Source: JAFNAG01 sp963824985 (lineage in GTDB: Bacteria > Acidobacteriota > UBA6911). From it: DNA of 64,000 bases. Of this stretch, positions 37,820-47,198 are shown piece after piece (position 1 is the stretch's first letter; every line of letters starts with the position of its first letter). Where the stretch lies: NCBI GenBank assembly GCA_963824985.1, contig CAWGRQ010000012.1:10711-74710 (forward strand), written 5' to 3'. The translations under genes were made by a program, and so were the position numbers. The notes beneath the pieces were generated by a model. The model was not told where the DNA came from. It ran no database searches and saw only the letters and a program-made list of their open reading frames with translations.

Positions 37820-38119
37820 ATGGCGCCCGCCTACAGCATTAAAAATCCGCCCGGTCCGCCCTTATTGAAGTCGCACGCAGAACGGTTCATGCGATCAGTC
37901 ATGGAAGAGTGCCTGGATCGAATGACCTTCTTCGGGGAGAAGGCGGTCCAGACCGCGCTGGTGGATTTTCTGGGCCATTATCAGTCAGAACGCAATCACC
38001 AGGGCTTTGGCAACGGGTTGATCGAGCCGGCCCCTGAGGTCGGACGCAGCACGGGCGAAATCGTTCGCCGCGATCGGCTGGGAGGCATGTTGACGTACTT
38101 TTATCGCAAGCCAGCCTGA
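37820..38119 (+). pseudogene. Integrase-core transposase C-terminal fragment
   Basis: From about 37865 the frame reads SHAERFMRSVMEECLDRMTF, FLGHYQSERNHQGFGNGLIE and ends GGMLTYFYRKPA. This is the last ~85 residues of an IS481-like integrase transposase, including the catalytic glutamate region (AERF...EECLD). The first two catalytic aspartates and the HTH are absent. It is a different lineage from the fragment at 36181-36804. The 38120-38471 stretch after it contains no gene that I can support. Confidence 0.8.
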
Positions 38120-38471
38120 CCCGCTCCGGTTTGCGAGGCATAGCCCCAAACTGTGCGATCGTGTGATGTCTTTCTGATGTCTTTCTGCGTGACCATTTCC
38201 CGCCCTCCGTGGATCGCAAAAGCGAGGGCAACGACCAGTTCCCTTACCAGCATAGCCCTCCCCCCTTCAAATCGGCCCACGTTTCATCGTACCACGGCCT
38301 CCAACGGCCCATAAGCGGCCCACTTGCACCTCGCCCGAGCTTTTTTCCCCTCACGGGATTCCATCATCCCTTACATCATAAGGGTTCCTGAAGTTGATTC
38401 GAGACTCGTGTTTGAGAAATGATGGTCAGTGCGTATCCCGCGGCGATTGCAGCATGCGCAAATAGAGACTT

Positions 38472-38855
38472 GTGGACTGCAACCCGATTCTCCTTGCCAG
38501 AAATCACCCTAAGCACCTGAACAATGCAAAATGGCAGCCCTGGTACAAATCGGCCCACGGGTTTGGGCCGCGAAACTACAGTCTGCCGGCGGCCATCCTT
38601 CTCGACTTGGAGAACATCGACCCCATTAGCCAGCTCACTGGTTACGAAGCCGTCGTCCAGAACCTGCGGCTGCTCAAGCGGCCCGGGATCAACGTCTGGT
38701 CCATGCAGGACAAGAAGTGGAGCGAGGCTGCCGGTCGCCTTGAATTGATGGAGTTCTGGAGGGGATTAAGTGCAGTGTTCCTCGCCTTCGAGCAGAACCG
38801 GGTCCCACCAGCCGTTGGCATCGATGAGACAGGGCGATACATTATTCTGCGGTAA
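38472..38855 (+). CDS. Hypothetical protein (uncertain)
   Basis: A 127-codon open frame whose middle (PAAILLDLENIDPISQLTGY, LRLLKRPGINVWSMQDKKWS, ELMEFWRGLSAVFLAFEQNR) has protein-like composition and no low-complexity bias. I do not recognise a family. No good ribosome site precedes the first ATG, and the first ~40 residues look less natural, so it may be the 3' part of a broken gene. It sits between transposase remnants and repeat C. Confidence 0.35.
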   Translation: MDCNPILLARNHPKHLNNAKWQPWYKSAHGFGPRNYSLPAAILLDLENIDPISQLTGYEAVVQNLRLLKRPGINVWSMQDKKWSEAAGRLELMEFWRGLSAVFLAFEQNRVPPAVGIDETGRYIILR

Positions 38856-38985
38856 GGTTAGCCGTCGCCCTTCGCGTGGGACACCCCGGGCAACAGCCTT
38901 GCGCGGGACGGATAATATCGAGGCGAAGACATAAGAAGCGATGGCCGGCTGATTTTCTCGCTCAACTTCCGCCCCTGCCTGTTAT

Positions 38986-39268
38986 CTAGGAGCCTGTCCG
39001 AGAATTAGGAGGGGTCGCGCGCATGGGGCTTGCGCGGCGAGCGCAAGGCGCGAGGAGGAGGCGATGTCGGTGCACATCGTTGACGACGAGCAACGCAGCG
39101 ATCGCCGCGCAACCCCCATGCGCCCTTCGGGTTCCGGCGGCGCAGGGGCATCTGCGGCGTTGGCGCTCCTCGCCGATGTACAGCGACATCGCCTGCGTCG
39201 CGCCGCCTGGCAGCTGCCCCTGCGGCGCTCAGAACGCGGCCCCTCCTAATTCTCGGACAGGCTCCTAG
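38986..39268 (+). repeat. Repeat element C: ~283-bp element with inverted arms
   Basis: The arms start CTAGGAGCCTGTCCGAGAAT and are inverted copies over about 34 bases with a single T/C difference, which pairs as U-G in plus-strand RNA. The core is more diverged from copies A and B but keeps the same order of blocks: GCAAGGCG, AACGCAGC, GGGCATCTGC, GCTCCTCG, CATCGCCTGCGTCGC. It has two small stem-loops, CGATGT-6 nt-ACATCG at 39062-39079 and 39174-39191. The arms differ from those of A and B but match each other. It is flanked by CTA and TAG. Confidence 0.83.
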
Positions 39269-39319
39269 GGCGTGGAGACCTCGCCTGCAGGAGTTTATGA
39301 ACCCCGCAACCCGCGCGCT

Positions 39320-39455
39320 ACAGCATAAGTGTAATCAGTTTTTTCATGGTCCCACCATAATAATGTCAGTGCAGGAGGCAGGCGCCGGATCATGTTCCCC
39401 GGACGGTGAGGCATTGCCGAGTTTATGACAAATTGCCTCCGGCGGAAAGTTGCGT
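39320..39455 (-). repeat. Dispersed copy of the YncE-gene start region
   Basis: About 135 bases resemble 34079-34210 and, in part, 33697-33787: the reverse strand encodes MKKLITLML then stops, preceded by GGTGGGACCAT and the GACATTATTA block. Similarity is roughly 80-85 percent by eye. It is a third, older copy of the promoter/5'UTR/signal-start segment, 5 kb from the gene. The rest of 39456-39829 shows no gene. Confidence 0.72.
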
Positions 39456-39829
39456 TTGCATGATTCTGCCCAAGGGTCCCCGGAACAAGAGCAAATGGCG
39501 GTCTTCGGGTCGGGCTTTGGTGGCGGGGCACGCTGAGTATTTTATCAATAAAGAAATCTTTCCTGGATCCACAAACGGGGGGGCTAAAGATGAGCCGCAA
39601 CCCTTTGGCAGGGCCCAGACTGGGCCCAATCTCAAGATTGTCAGGGATTTAACCTGGTCCAACCAAAACCAGACCCACAACAAAGCGGAGTCATGCCCTG
39701 AACTTATACGCCATGACAGACCAACGCCCGTCCCCGGCCTATCCTCGCGAGGTGAAAAACTTCACCGAGGTCAGGCCCCGGGTTTCCTGCAGGATTCCCC
39801 GGGAGCGAAACGGTGATCGGGGTTGCCGC

Positions 39830-39893
39830 TTGACAGAGCCCGTGTCCGGGACCACACTATGAGTAGACCCTCCCCCGGTGGGGAGGGGTATGG
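39830..39893 (+). promoter_or_regulatory. Promoter and CsoR-type operator of the copper operon
   Basis: TTGACA at 39830-39835 is a perfect -35; CACTAT at 39855-39860 is a weak -10 at 19-bp spacing. Directly downstream, 39863-39893 holds ACCCTCCCC-CGGT-GGGGAGGGGT, the G/C-tract inverted repeat that CsoR-family repressors bind. The repressor gene starts 45 bp further on, so autoregulation by copper is the natural reading. Confidence 0.75.
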
Positions 39894-39937
39894 AGCCGGG
39901 CGTCGCCCGGCCGCTCCAATGGGACGGGAGGCAAGCC

Positions 39938-40210
39938 ATGCACCATTCGAGTCACAGCAGCCGCAGGACCCTGGACCTCCTCAAGACGGCGCGCGGCCAG
40001 GTGGAAGCGATCATCCGCATGGTCGAGGACGACCGGTACTGCATAGACGTGTCGAAGCAGGTTCACGCGGCCATCGCGCTCCTGAAAAAGGCGAACCTGG
40101 TCATCCTCAAGCAGCACATGAACACCTGCGTGAAGGACGCGATCCTCACCGACAAAGGGAGCGAAAAGATCGACGAGATCGCCCTGATCCTGGAAAAATA
40201 CGTAGGCTGA
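39938..40210 (+). CDS. csoR: CsoR-family copper-sensing repressor
   Basis: A 90-residue all-helical DNA-binding protein of the CsoR/RcnR family. The Cu(I) ligands Cys-His-Cys are present: C35 (DDRYCIDV), H60 and C64 (KQHMNTC). Other family marks are ARGQVEAIIRMVEDDRYC and AAIALLKKANLVIL. The start at 39938 is preceded by GGGAGG at six bases; an upstream in-frame start would extend into the operator region. Copper binding should release the protein from the operator just upstream. The copA gene starts one base after its stop. Confidence 0.95.
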   Translation: MHHSSHSSRRTLDLLKTARGQVEAIIRMVEDDRYCIDVSKQVHAAIALLKKANLVILKQHMNTCVKDAILTDKGSEKIDEIALILEKYVG

Positions 40211-40211
40211 T

Positions 40212-42587
40212 ATGTCGTCTGCGACGGCGAATGATGGTGAGGGGATCCAATTGACGAACCAGGGCACAACACACTCGAATCCGGACCCGGCTTCGCTCCC
40301 GGCGGATCTGCCGGTGAACGGAGCCAAACCGCATGATGAAGGCTTGGGCAAGGAAGTGACGATCCCGATCGGAGGCATGACCTGCGCTGCCTGCGCGAAC
40401 GCCATCGAGCGCGTGGTCGGCAAGACCGCGGGCGTTACTTCCGTGAGCGTCAATTTCGCGACCGAGAAGGCATTCGTGCGCTACGACCCGGCCGAGACGA
40501 GGCTATCCGCGATCAAGCAGGCGATCACGAAAGCCGGCTACGTTCCGCTCCCGATCGATGCCGGGGCCAGGGTGGATGAGCACAAGCAGGCGAAGGAGCG
40601 CGACATACGCGTCCTGTGGACCAAATTCTCGATTGCGGCCGCCTTTGCGCTGCCGCTTCTCTACGTGGCGATGGGGGCCATGCTCGGGTTGCCGCTCCCC
40701 GCTCCTCTGGCGCCGGCAGATTTCCCGCTTCGCTACGCGCTGCTCCAATGCGCACTCGTGATTCCCGTGATCGCCGCGGGCTACCGCTTCTATGTCGTCG
40801 GATTCAAGGCTATCGCGCGGCTGGCGCCCAACATGGATTCCCTTATCGCGATGGGCACGACGGCGGCGATCGCATATAGCGCCGGCTCGGTCTTCTCGAT
40901 CGCAAACGGTGAGGTCGGTCTCGTCCACAATCTCTATTTCGAAACCGCAGCCGTCATCATCACCCTCATTCTCCTCGGCAAGTCACTCGAGGCCGTCACC
41001 AAAGGGAGGACGTCGGAAGCGCTCAAGAAGCTCATGGGGCTGCAGCCCAAGACGGCGACCGTGCTTTACGACGGCAAGGGGATTGAGATCCCGATCGACG
41101 AAGTCGAGGCCGGCGACATCGTCATGGTCCGTCCCGGCGAGCAGATACCCGTCGATGGCAAGGTCGTGAACGGTCGCACCGCGGTCGACCAATCATTGCT
41201 TACGGGCGAGAGCCTGCCCGTCGAGAAGGAACCCGGATCGACGGTAATCGGGGGAAGCTTCAACATGAACGGCTCGATCACCTTCCAGGCGACGGAGGTG
41301 GGCGCCGACACGGTTCTCTCGCGGATCATCAGGCTCGTCGAGGATGCCCAAGGTTCGAAGGCCCCGATCGCCCGGATGGCTGACATCGTCTCGGGCATCT
41401 TCGTCCCGATCGTGTTCGGAATCGCCGTGCTGTCCGCGGTCACCTGGCTCCTGCTCGGGCACACGCCGTCCTTTGCCCTGACAGTCTTCGTTGCGGTTCT
41501 CACCATCGCCTGTCCCTGCGCGCTCGGTCTGGCGACGCCGACCGCGATCATGGTCGGCACGGGCAAGGGCGCCGAGTACGGCGTCCTCATCAAGTCCGGC
41601 GTCGCCCTCGAGATGGCGCACAAGATCGATATCATGGTTTTCGACAAGACCGGCACCCTGACGAAGGGCCAACCCGAGGTCACCCACATCGTCCCCGCCG
41701 CGGGCTTCAGCGAGCTCGAACTCCTGTCGCTCGCCGCCTCCGCGGAGCAGGGCTCGGAGCATCCGCTTGGCGACGCCATTGTGAGAACTGCAGAAGCGCG
41801 CGGGGCCGCCCTTCTGGCAGCGAACGATTTCGGCGCCGTGCCGGGCTTCGGCATCGAGGCGACCGTCCAGGGCCGCCGCATACTTCTCGGCAATGCCCGC
41901 CACCTGGCCGCGAACGGCGTCGATGCGGTGTCGGGAGAGGCGCAGGCAGACCGGCTTGCGGGCGAAGGCAGGACCCCGATGTACGTCGCGGTCGACGGTC
42001 GCTATGCCGGGCTCCTCGCCGTGGCCGACGTGGTGAAGGAATCGAGCGCGGGCGCCATCGCCGCATTGCGCCGCCTGGGCGTCGACGTTGTCATGATCAC
42101 CGGTGATTCCAGGAAGACCGCAGCGGCCATCGCGCGCCAGGTCGGCATCGACCGTGTCCTCGCCGAAGTCCTGCCGCAGGACAAGGCTGCCGCGGTAAAA
42201 CAACTCCAGGCGGAGGGTCGGAGGGTCGCCATGGTCGGCGATGGCATCAACGACGCGCCCGCTCTTGCCCAGGCGGACATCGGCATCGCGATCGGCTCGG
42301 GCACGGATGTGGCCATGGAGAGCGCCGACATCGTCCTCATGCGCAGCGACCTCATGGATGTGCCGAACGCGATCAAGCTTTCGAAGAACGTCATGCGGAA
42401 CATCAAGCAGAACCTGTTCTGGGCCTTCGGCTACAACATCCTCGGAATTCCGGTGGCCGCCGGGCTGCTATACGCCTTCGGCGGGCCCCTCCTCAACCCT
42501 ATCTTCGCCGCCGCGGCGATGTCGATGAGCTCGGTATCGGTTCTGACCAACGCCCTGCGCTTGAAGAGGTTCAAACCCGTGAAATAG
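40212..42587 (+). CDS. copA: Copper-exporting P1B-type ATPase
   Basis: A 791-residue inner-membrane pump. One N-terminal heavy-metal domain has GGMTCAACANAIE (C58, C61). Transmembrane helices include the pair at about 135-200. The actuator domain has LLTGESLPVEKEPGS, the transport site is ACPCALG (C434-P-C436), the phosphorylation motif is DKTGTLT (D478), followed by SEHPLGDAI and GDGINDAPALAQADIGIAIG, and the last helix keeps MSMSSVSV. This is the CPC type for Cu(I) and possibly Ag(I). The gene is contiguous with csoR and copZ. Its uniformly GC-rich codon use and island setting suggest acquisition by transfer, which is inference. Confidence 0.97.
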   Translation: MSSATANDGEGIQLTNQGTTHSNPDPASLPADLPVNGAKPHDEGLGKEVTIPIGGMTCAACANAIERVVGKTAGVTSVSVNFATEKAFVRYDPAETRLSAIKQAITKAGYVPLPIDAGARVDEHKQAKERDIRVLWTKFSIAAAFALPLLYVAMGAMLGLPLPAPLAPADFPLRYALLQCALVIPVIAAGYRFYVVGFKAIARLAPNMDSLIAMGTTAAIAYSAGSVFSIANGEVGLVHNLYFETAAVIITLILLGKSLEAVTKGRTSEALKKLMGLQPKTATVLYDGKGIEIPIDEVEAGDIVMVRPGEQIPVDGKVVNGRTAVDQSLLTGESLPVEKEPGSTVIGGSFNMNGSITFQATEVGADTVLSRIIRLVEDAQGSKAPIARMADIVSGIFVPIVFGIAVLSAVTWLLLGHTPSFALTVFVAVLTIACPCALGLATPTAIMVGTGKGAEYGVLIKSGVALEMAHKIDIMVFDKTGTLTKGQPEVTHIVPAAGFSELELLSLAASAEQGSEHPLGDAIVRTAEARGAALLAANDFGAVPGFGIEATVQGRRILLGNARHLAANGVDAVSGEAQADRLAGEGRTPMYVAVDGRYAGLLAVADVVKESSAGAIAALRRLGVDVVMITGDSRKTAAAIARQVGIDRVLAEVLPQDKAAAVKQLQAEGRRVAMVGDGINDAPALAQADIGIAIGSGTDVAMESADIVLMRSDLMDVPNAIKLSKNVMRNIKQNLFWAFGYNILGIPVAAGLLYAFGGPLLNPIFAAAAMSMSSVSVLTNALRLKRFKPVK

Positions 42588-42606
42588 TCTTGACGGAGGT
42601 AAAGTA

Positions 42607-42825
42607 ATGGAAAAGCGGCTTTCGATCGAAGGGATGAGTTGCTCGCACTGCGTCGGGCGAGTGAGGTCTGCGCTCTCCGGAATCCAGGGGGTGACATCGG
42701 TCCAGGTGGATCTCACCGGCAAAAGCGCGATCGTCCAGGGCGCCGCCCTGAACGACGAACAACTCAAGGCGGCAGTCGGGGATGCCGGCTATGAGGTCGT
42801 CGCCATTTCCCAGGGAAACGGATAA
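42607..42825 (+). CDS. copZ: Copper chaperone, heavy-metal-associated domain protein
   Basis: A 72-residue cytoplasmic protein with a ferredoxin-like HMA fold: MEKRLSIEGMSCSHCVGRVR (C12, C15), ending DAGYEVVAISQGNG. It delivers Cu(I) to CopA. GGAGG precedes the start by about eight bases, and it lies 19 bp after copA as the last gene of the operon. Confidence 0.94.
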   Translation: MEKRLSIEGMSCSHCVGRVRSALSGIQGVTSVQVDLTGKSAIVQGAALNDEQLKAAVGDAGYEVVAISQGNG

Positions 42826-42914
42826 GCTGCCTGCATGCGGACCCGGCAAATTGGAAAACCGTTGACCGGGCGCGATTTTGCCGTCACGAATCACGCGAAA
42901 AGGAGGGGGCCCGC

Positions 42915-43328
42915 TTACCCCGGCTGGATTGTGAACCGCTTTTTGCCATGAATGCGATAGGTCTGAAAACCGCGGGCATCCAGCGTGAATATTTCATGGA
43001 TACCCGTTTCCTCGGCGAGAACCACGAGAGAGGCGTCGGCGAAATCCATGGGCGTGTCATGGTATTTCGTCATGAGGGCTGCGGCCCGTGCAAGACTTGC
43101 CGGGGTTTGCGGCACCAGTATGGCCCCCCCTTCAAGAATAAAATTGATGCATGCGTGTTGGTCCCTGGCGGACGGTCCGAGGAGATAGAGGGCTTCAGTA
43201 AGCACCGGCTCCGTAGTGTATACGGCGCCCATGTAGGAGCGAAAAAATTCAACGCAGCGCGCATGGTTTTTCTCGCTCCGATCCAGGAGGGCGACCAATG
43301 CACCGGTATCGAGCAGGATGCTAACCAC
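42915..43328 (-). CDS. PIN-domain ribonuclease toxin (VapC-like)
   Basis: A 137-residue PIN protein. Acidic metal-binding residues are in place: D7 in ILLDTGAL, E45 in VLTEALYLL, D95/D98 in MDFADASLV and D117 in FTLDARGF. VapC toxins cleave tRNA or rRNA. The start is a GTG at 43328 that overlaps the upstream antitoxin gene by eight bases; this antitoxin-first order is typical of VapBC. The pair lies convergent to the copper operon. Confidence 0.9.
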   Translation of the reverse strand: MVSILLDTGALVALLDRSEKNHARCVEFFRSYMGAVYTTEPVLTEALYLLGPSARDQHACINFILEGGAILVPQTPASLARAAALMTKYHDTPMDFADASLVVLAEETGIHEIFTLDARGFQTYRIHGKKRFTIQPG

Positions 43329-43578
43329 GGCGTTTTATCCTGGCCAGGATGTGTTCGCGATGGGAGGTTCCCAGGTCGGACACGCCGCTCTTAATCGAGC
43401 CCAGGAGATGTTTCACCCTGCCGTAGGGAGATTCATCTTCCCGGGTGTGCGGCTCCCGCAAATACTGAACGAGTGCCAGCCGGACGATGTCGGAGCGTTT
43501 GAGCTGCAGCCGTCTGGCGGCATCGGCGACTTCCCGGTCGAGGTCTTCGGGGAGCCTGACGGTCAACTGTGATTGCAT
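43321..43578 (-). CDS. Ribbon-helix-helix antitoxin
   Basis: An 85-residue protein starting MQSQLTVRLPEDLDREVADA and continuing AARRLQLKRSDIVRLALVQY, a clear RHH (CopG/Arc-type) DNA-binding fold. The C-terminal ~35 residues would wrap the PIN toxin. The start at 43578 has CGGAG seven bases upstream; a longer in-frame start at 43626 adds residues without family resemblance. It overlaps the PIN gene and probably represses the pair's own promoter. Confidence 0.87.
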   Translation of the reverse strand: MQSQLTVRLPEDLDREVADAARRLQLKRSDIVRLALVQYLREPHTREDESPYGRVKHLLGSIKSGVSDLGTSHREHILARIKRRG

Positions 43579-43689
43579 GGCGTTCTCCGGGATGAGTACT
43601 TTCAATCCCATTGTAATGCAATGCATTGCAGTTGGTCAAGCGCGCAGCGGCCTCCCGGGCGGCATCTGTTTAGCCGATGCTGAACAGCA

Positions 43690-43822
43690 GAACGCAAAGA
43701 CGCAAGGACGCAAAGAGATTCCTTTCGGCTCGCCCAAGGATGCGCCAGCGCGAAGCGCTGCGCCCACGCCTGTTGCTCAGTGTCGATCTTTGCGCCCCTG
43801 CGCCTTTGCGTCTTTGCGTTTT
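43690..43822. repeat. Diverged palindromic repeat related to D1/D2
   Basis: The left arm AACGCAAAGACGCAAGGACG and the right arm CCTTTGCGTCTTTGCGTTTT are inverted relatives, with the same CTTTGCG/CGCAAAG theme as the repeats at 8479-8591 and 14717-14829. A TTTTCGGAGCAG phrase follows near 43942. No gene occupies 43579-43979. Confidence 0.6.
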
Positions 43823-43979
43823 GCTTCTTCATCCATTTGATTTGGCTAAACCATTACCCCGGGAGTGCGGATTGAAGGCGATCATCGTATTGATCGACGG
43901 GCCGGCGGAAAAGACCCGGTCTCGGGCCCCAGGAATGTAATTTTCGGAGCAGGTCTTGACAGGCTGGAAGCCCTATCGC

Positions 43980-46972
43980 CTACTTGACGATCATTCCATT
44001 CGCATCGGTCTTAACGGTCAGATACCGGCCCAGAAATTTTGAGGGATCGACCTTCGCCAACCGTGCGCTCTTCCTCCCCTTCAGTGTCAGGCGGTGACCT
44101 CCACATCCACCGGGCTTCCCTGAGCGAGCCCGAAGTGCACCGGCATGGAATTCTGGGAATCGTACCCGGAACCGGTGTCCATGATGCCGGTGCCGAGGAG
44201 ATTTGCCGGTTCCGCTGTCGTAGATGCGGATCTCCGCGCCGGCCCTGGTGTAGTGTCCGCCGGCATCGACCACGGCCACCTGGAGGGAGCGTCTGGCACG
44301 GTCTCCGGGCAGGTCGTTCCGAAGGAGGTAGTGCATCCCGCCCGCGGCGGCATTGGTGAGCGCCAGATCGAGATCGCCGTCTCCGTCGAAATCGAACCAC
44401 TGGACTCCGTGATCGGCGTCGTATTTTCTGAAGAGGTCCGTAGTCACGTCCGAGAAGCGCGCCGGGTCGTTGTGGAAGAGGTAATCTTCGAAACTCCGGC
44501 CCCTCGTGACGGTGCCGTTGACATATAAATCGATCCGGCCGTCGTTGTCCCAATCCCCCCAGGCGCCGGTGTCGTAGCAGTTGTCGATCGCCAGCCCGAG
44601 TTCGGGCGCCACGTCGACGAATTGCTTGCCGTCGACATTCCGGTAGAGCGCCGTTCGGTCCGTAGTTGGCGCAGAAGATATCGATGTTGCCGTCGTTGTC
44701 ATAGTCGGCGAGGGATGGGCGGACGCTCCCGAACGACGTCGAGCCCAGGGGACGCCCTCCGGTCTCGACCCCGAGTTCCCTGGCGACATCCACGAACCGC
44801 CGGCCGTCATTGCGGAAGAGGCCGTTGGCGTCGCCGTCCATGTTGGTCACATACAGGTCCAGATCGCCGTCCTTGTCGTAGTCGAACCACACGGCCCCCA
44901 CGGACCGGCGCGGGTCGCCCACTCCCAATTCCCCGGCGACGTCCGTGAATTTTCCCTTGTCGTTCCGGAACAGGACGTTTGGCTTGTCCCGCAGCGCCAC
45001 GAAGAGGTCCAGATCGCCGTCGTTGTCGAAGTCGATCCACGATGCCTGGCGGAAGCTGCCGCTGATCATGACGCCGGCGGATGCGGTCGCATCCGTGAAG
45101 TGCGCGCCGTTGCCGTCGTTGCGGTAGAGCCGGCACCAGGTGCTGGTCGCCGGACACCGAGGCGATGAAAAGGTCCAGGTTGCCGTCGCCGTCGTAGTCG
45201 CCCCAGGCGCTGGTCCGGATGGCGCCGACATCGGCGAGCCCCACCTCTGCGGCCACGTCCTTGAAAGTCCCGTGGTCGTTCCGGTACATCCGGCTCGGTT
45301 TGTTGTTGAAGCCCACGAAAATGTCCAGGTCGCCGTCATTGTCGAAATCGGCGATGGCGTTGGTCAGGGCGCTCCCTTCCTTGAACAGGTCGGGCTGATG
45401 GAGGGTGAATTGAGGGTTCCAGTCGGAGAACGGTTTGCGGGGGAACTTCTCGTCCCGCATCGCAGCCTGATAGGCGAAACCTGCCATCACGACCGCGTTG
45501 ATCTTCAGGTCCTCAATCGCCAGATGATCGTACAGGTCCATGTTGTAGTGCCAGGTCCGGCTGCGATAATCGAGCCGGTCCTGGATAAACTGAAAGCCGG
45601 GCAATCCGGCCTGATCGAAGGAATAGTGGTCGGTGCCCTTGTTGCTGTATTGCGAGAGCGTTCTCACTTTCAGATCGTAAAAAGGTCTCATCCATTCGGA
45701 AAAAACCGGCGCTGCCTGCCTGATTCCCCTGCAGATGCACGCCCCGGAACTGGCCGGTGCCGTTGTCCATGTTGAAGTAGACGGAGAGCTTGTCGTAGTC
45801 GGGTTTTTTGCCGTCGCGGGGATTGCCGAAGTGATTCCTGACGTACCCTCCGGAGCCCTTCAGCCCCCCCTCCTCGCTGCTCCACAAGGCCATCCGGATG
45901 GTCCGTCGCGGCTTCGCGCCGATGGCCTTCAGGATGCGCATGGCCTCCAGCACCACGGCACAGCCGGATGCGTTATCCGTCGCCCCGGTGCCCGCCGTAA
46001 ACGAATCCAGATGCGCGCCTATCATCACGATCTCATCCGCCCAGATCCGTTCCGGGAATCTCGCCCACCACATTGCGGCCTTCCACGTCTCCGCCGAGAT
46101 TGATCCGGACGTCGACCTCCATTTTGACGGGGGCGCCGTGTTCCAGGAGGCGATAGATCCGGTTGTAATGCTCGGGAGCCATGGACAGCATGGGAAGGGA
46201 TTTCTTCACGCCTTCCGTGGAGCGGTCGTTCCGACGGTAAGGCCGCGCCGTCACCACCACCGTACCGTCTCCTCCCTGACCCGCCTGCAGGATTACCGCA
46301 ACGCCTTCGGACTTGAAAAACTCCTCCAATTCGTCGGCAGTAATGTCTTTGGGGACCGGAGGATTTTTCATCCAGGCCTCCTCCTGCAGATCGCGAGAAG
46401 TTGATGTCGACTCCTTCGGTCTCGTAGGCGGCCAGCGCCTTATCGTCGTAGCGCACCGCATCCGGAGCAAAGCGGGGCGCGAACTCGCGTTTGGGAGTCG
46501 AGAGGATGAACCTGTCTTTCAGTTTGCCTCTGTACTTCTCCAGGTCGCCCTTTTTCTGGATGTCCACCAGGACGGCTTCCCGCACCAGGTTGCCGCCGGT
46601 TCCGGCGGTAAGGGCCAGGGGGTAGCCGATGACCATCTGGTAATTGGGCTCGACCATGTGGATGGAGGCATGTTCGACCTCCCAGGCGGCAAACGTTTCC
46701 CCCCAGGGTTCGAGTGCGGTATTGACCAGCCCGAGTTCGTCCATTCTGGCCTTGCCCCATTCCTGCGCCTTCCTCATCGCCGGAGAAGCCGTCAGCCTGG
46801 GGCCCGTGAAATCGCTGAGGTACCAGGCGTATTCAGCCACCTTCGACCGGCGCAACCCTTCGTCGCGGATCCGTGCCATCATTTTCCAATCAACCTTCTC
46901 CTGCGGAAGCGGGAAGATAAGGGCAGGAACAGCGGCAATAAGACACAGAAAAACCATGCGGCGCAGCTTCAT
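43980..46972 (-). pseudogene. Exported M28 aminopeptidase fused to FG-GAP/VCBS propeller, frameshifted
   Basis: Start MKLRRMVFLCLIAAVPALIF with GGAGG five bases before it. The N-terminal ~430 residues are an M28-type zinc peptidase: a PA-like insert, then VMIGAHLDSFTAGTGATDNA with metal ligands H and D, LWSSEEGGLKGS with the catalytic glutamate pair, KGTDHYSFDQAGLPGFQF near the last histidine. The C-terminal ~500 residues are FG-GAP repeats: IADFDNDGDLDIFVG, GDYDGDGNLDLFIA, IDFDNDGDLDLFVA, FDYDKDGDLDLYVT, GDWDNDGRIDLYVN, FDFDGDGDLDLALT. The reading frame changes at least six times (near 46390, 46050, 45690, 45140, 44660, 44200 and 44090). Peptidase plus integrin-like propeller is an uncommon pairing. 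Decay or sequencing error are both possible. Confidence 0.82.
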
Positions 46973-47134
46973 ATCGGCCTCCGGGTCACAGACCTTGTCG
47001 GACCAGATCACAACAGCACGCGGGCGTCTGGGGAATGCAGGGGCATGATACGCGTTTGCCCCAAATCATATCCATAACAATTCACCTCCATGATTCAGGA
47101 AAAGACCCGGATCGGCGACGCCGGGTTCGGAGGG

Positions 47135-47198
47135 CCTTAGCCCGCCTTATTCACGAAGCAAGACATCACAGGACGCCGATGAACGCAGATTGGATCCG
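47135..47198. repeat. Short dispersed repeat, partner of 1249-1322
   Basis: CTTAGCCCGCCTTATTCACG, then AAGCAAGACATCACAGGACG and GATGAACGCAGATTGGATCC, resembles the block right of element A. The remaining part of the 46973-47486 gap holds no gene I can support. Confidence 0.5.

Noticed and set aside
39406..39816. 136-codon plus-strand frame before the copper operon
   Set aside because: It begins inside the displaced gene-start repeat, has unnatural composition and no start signal.
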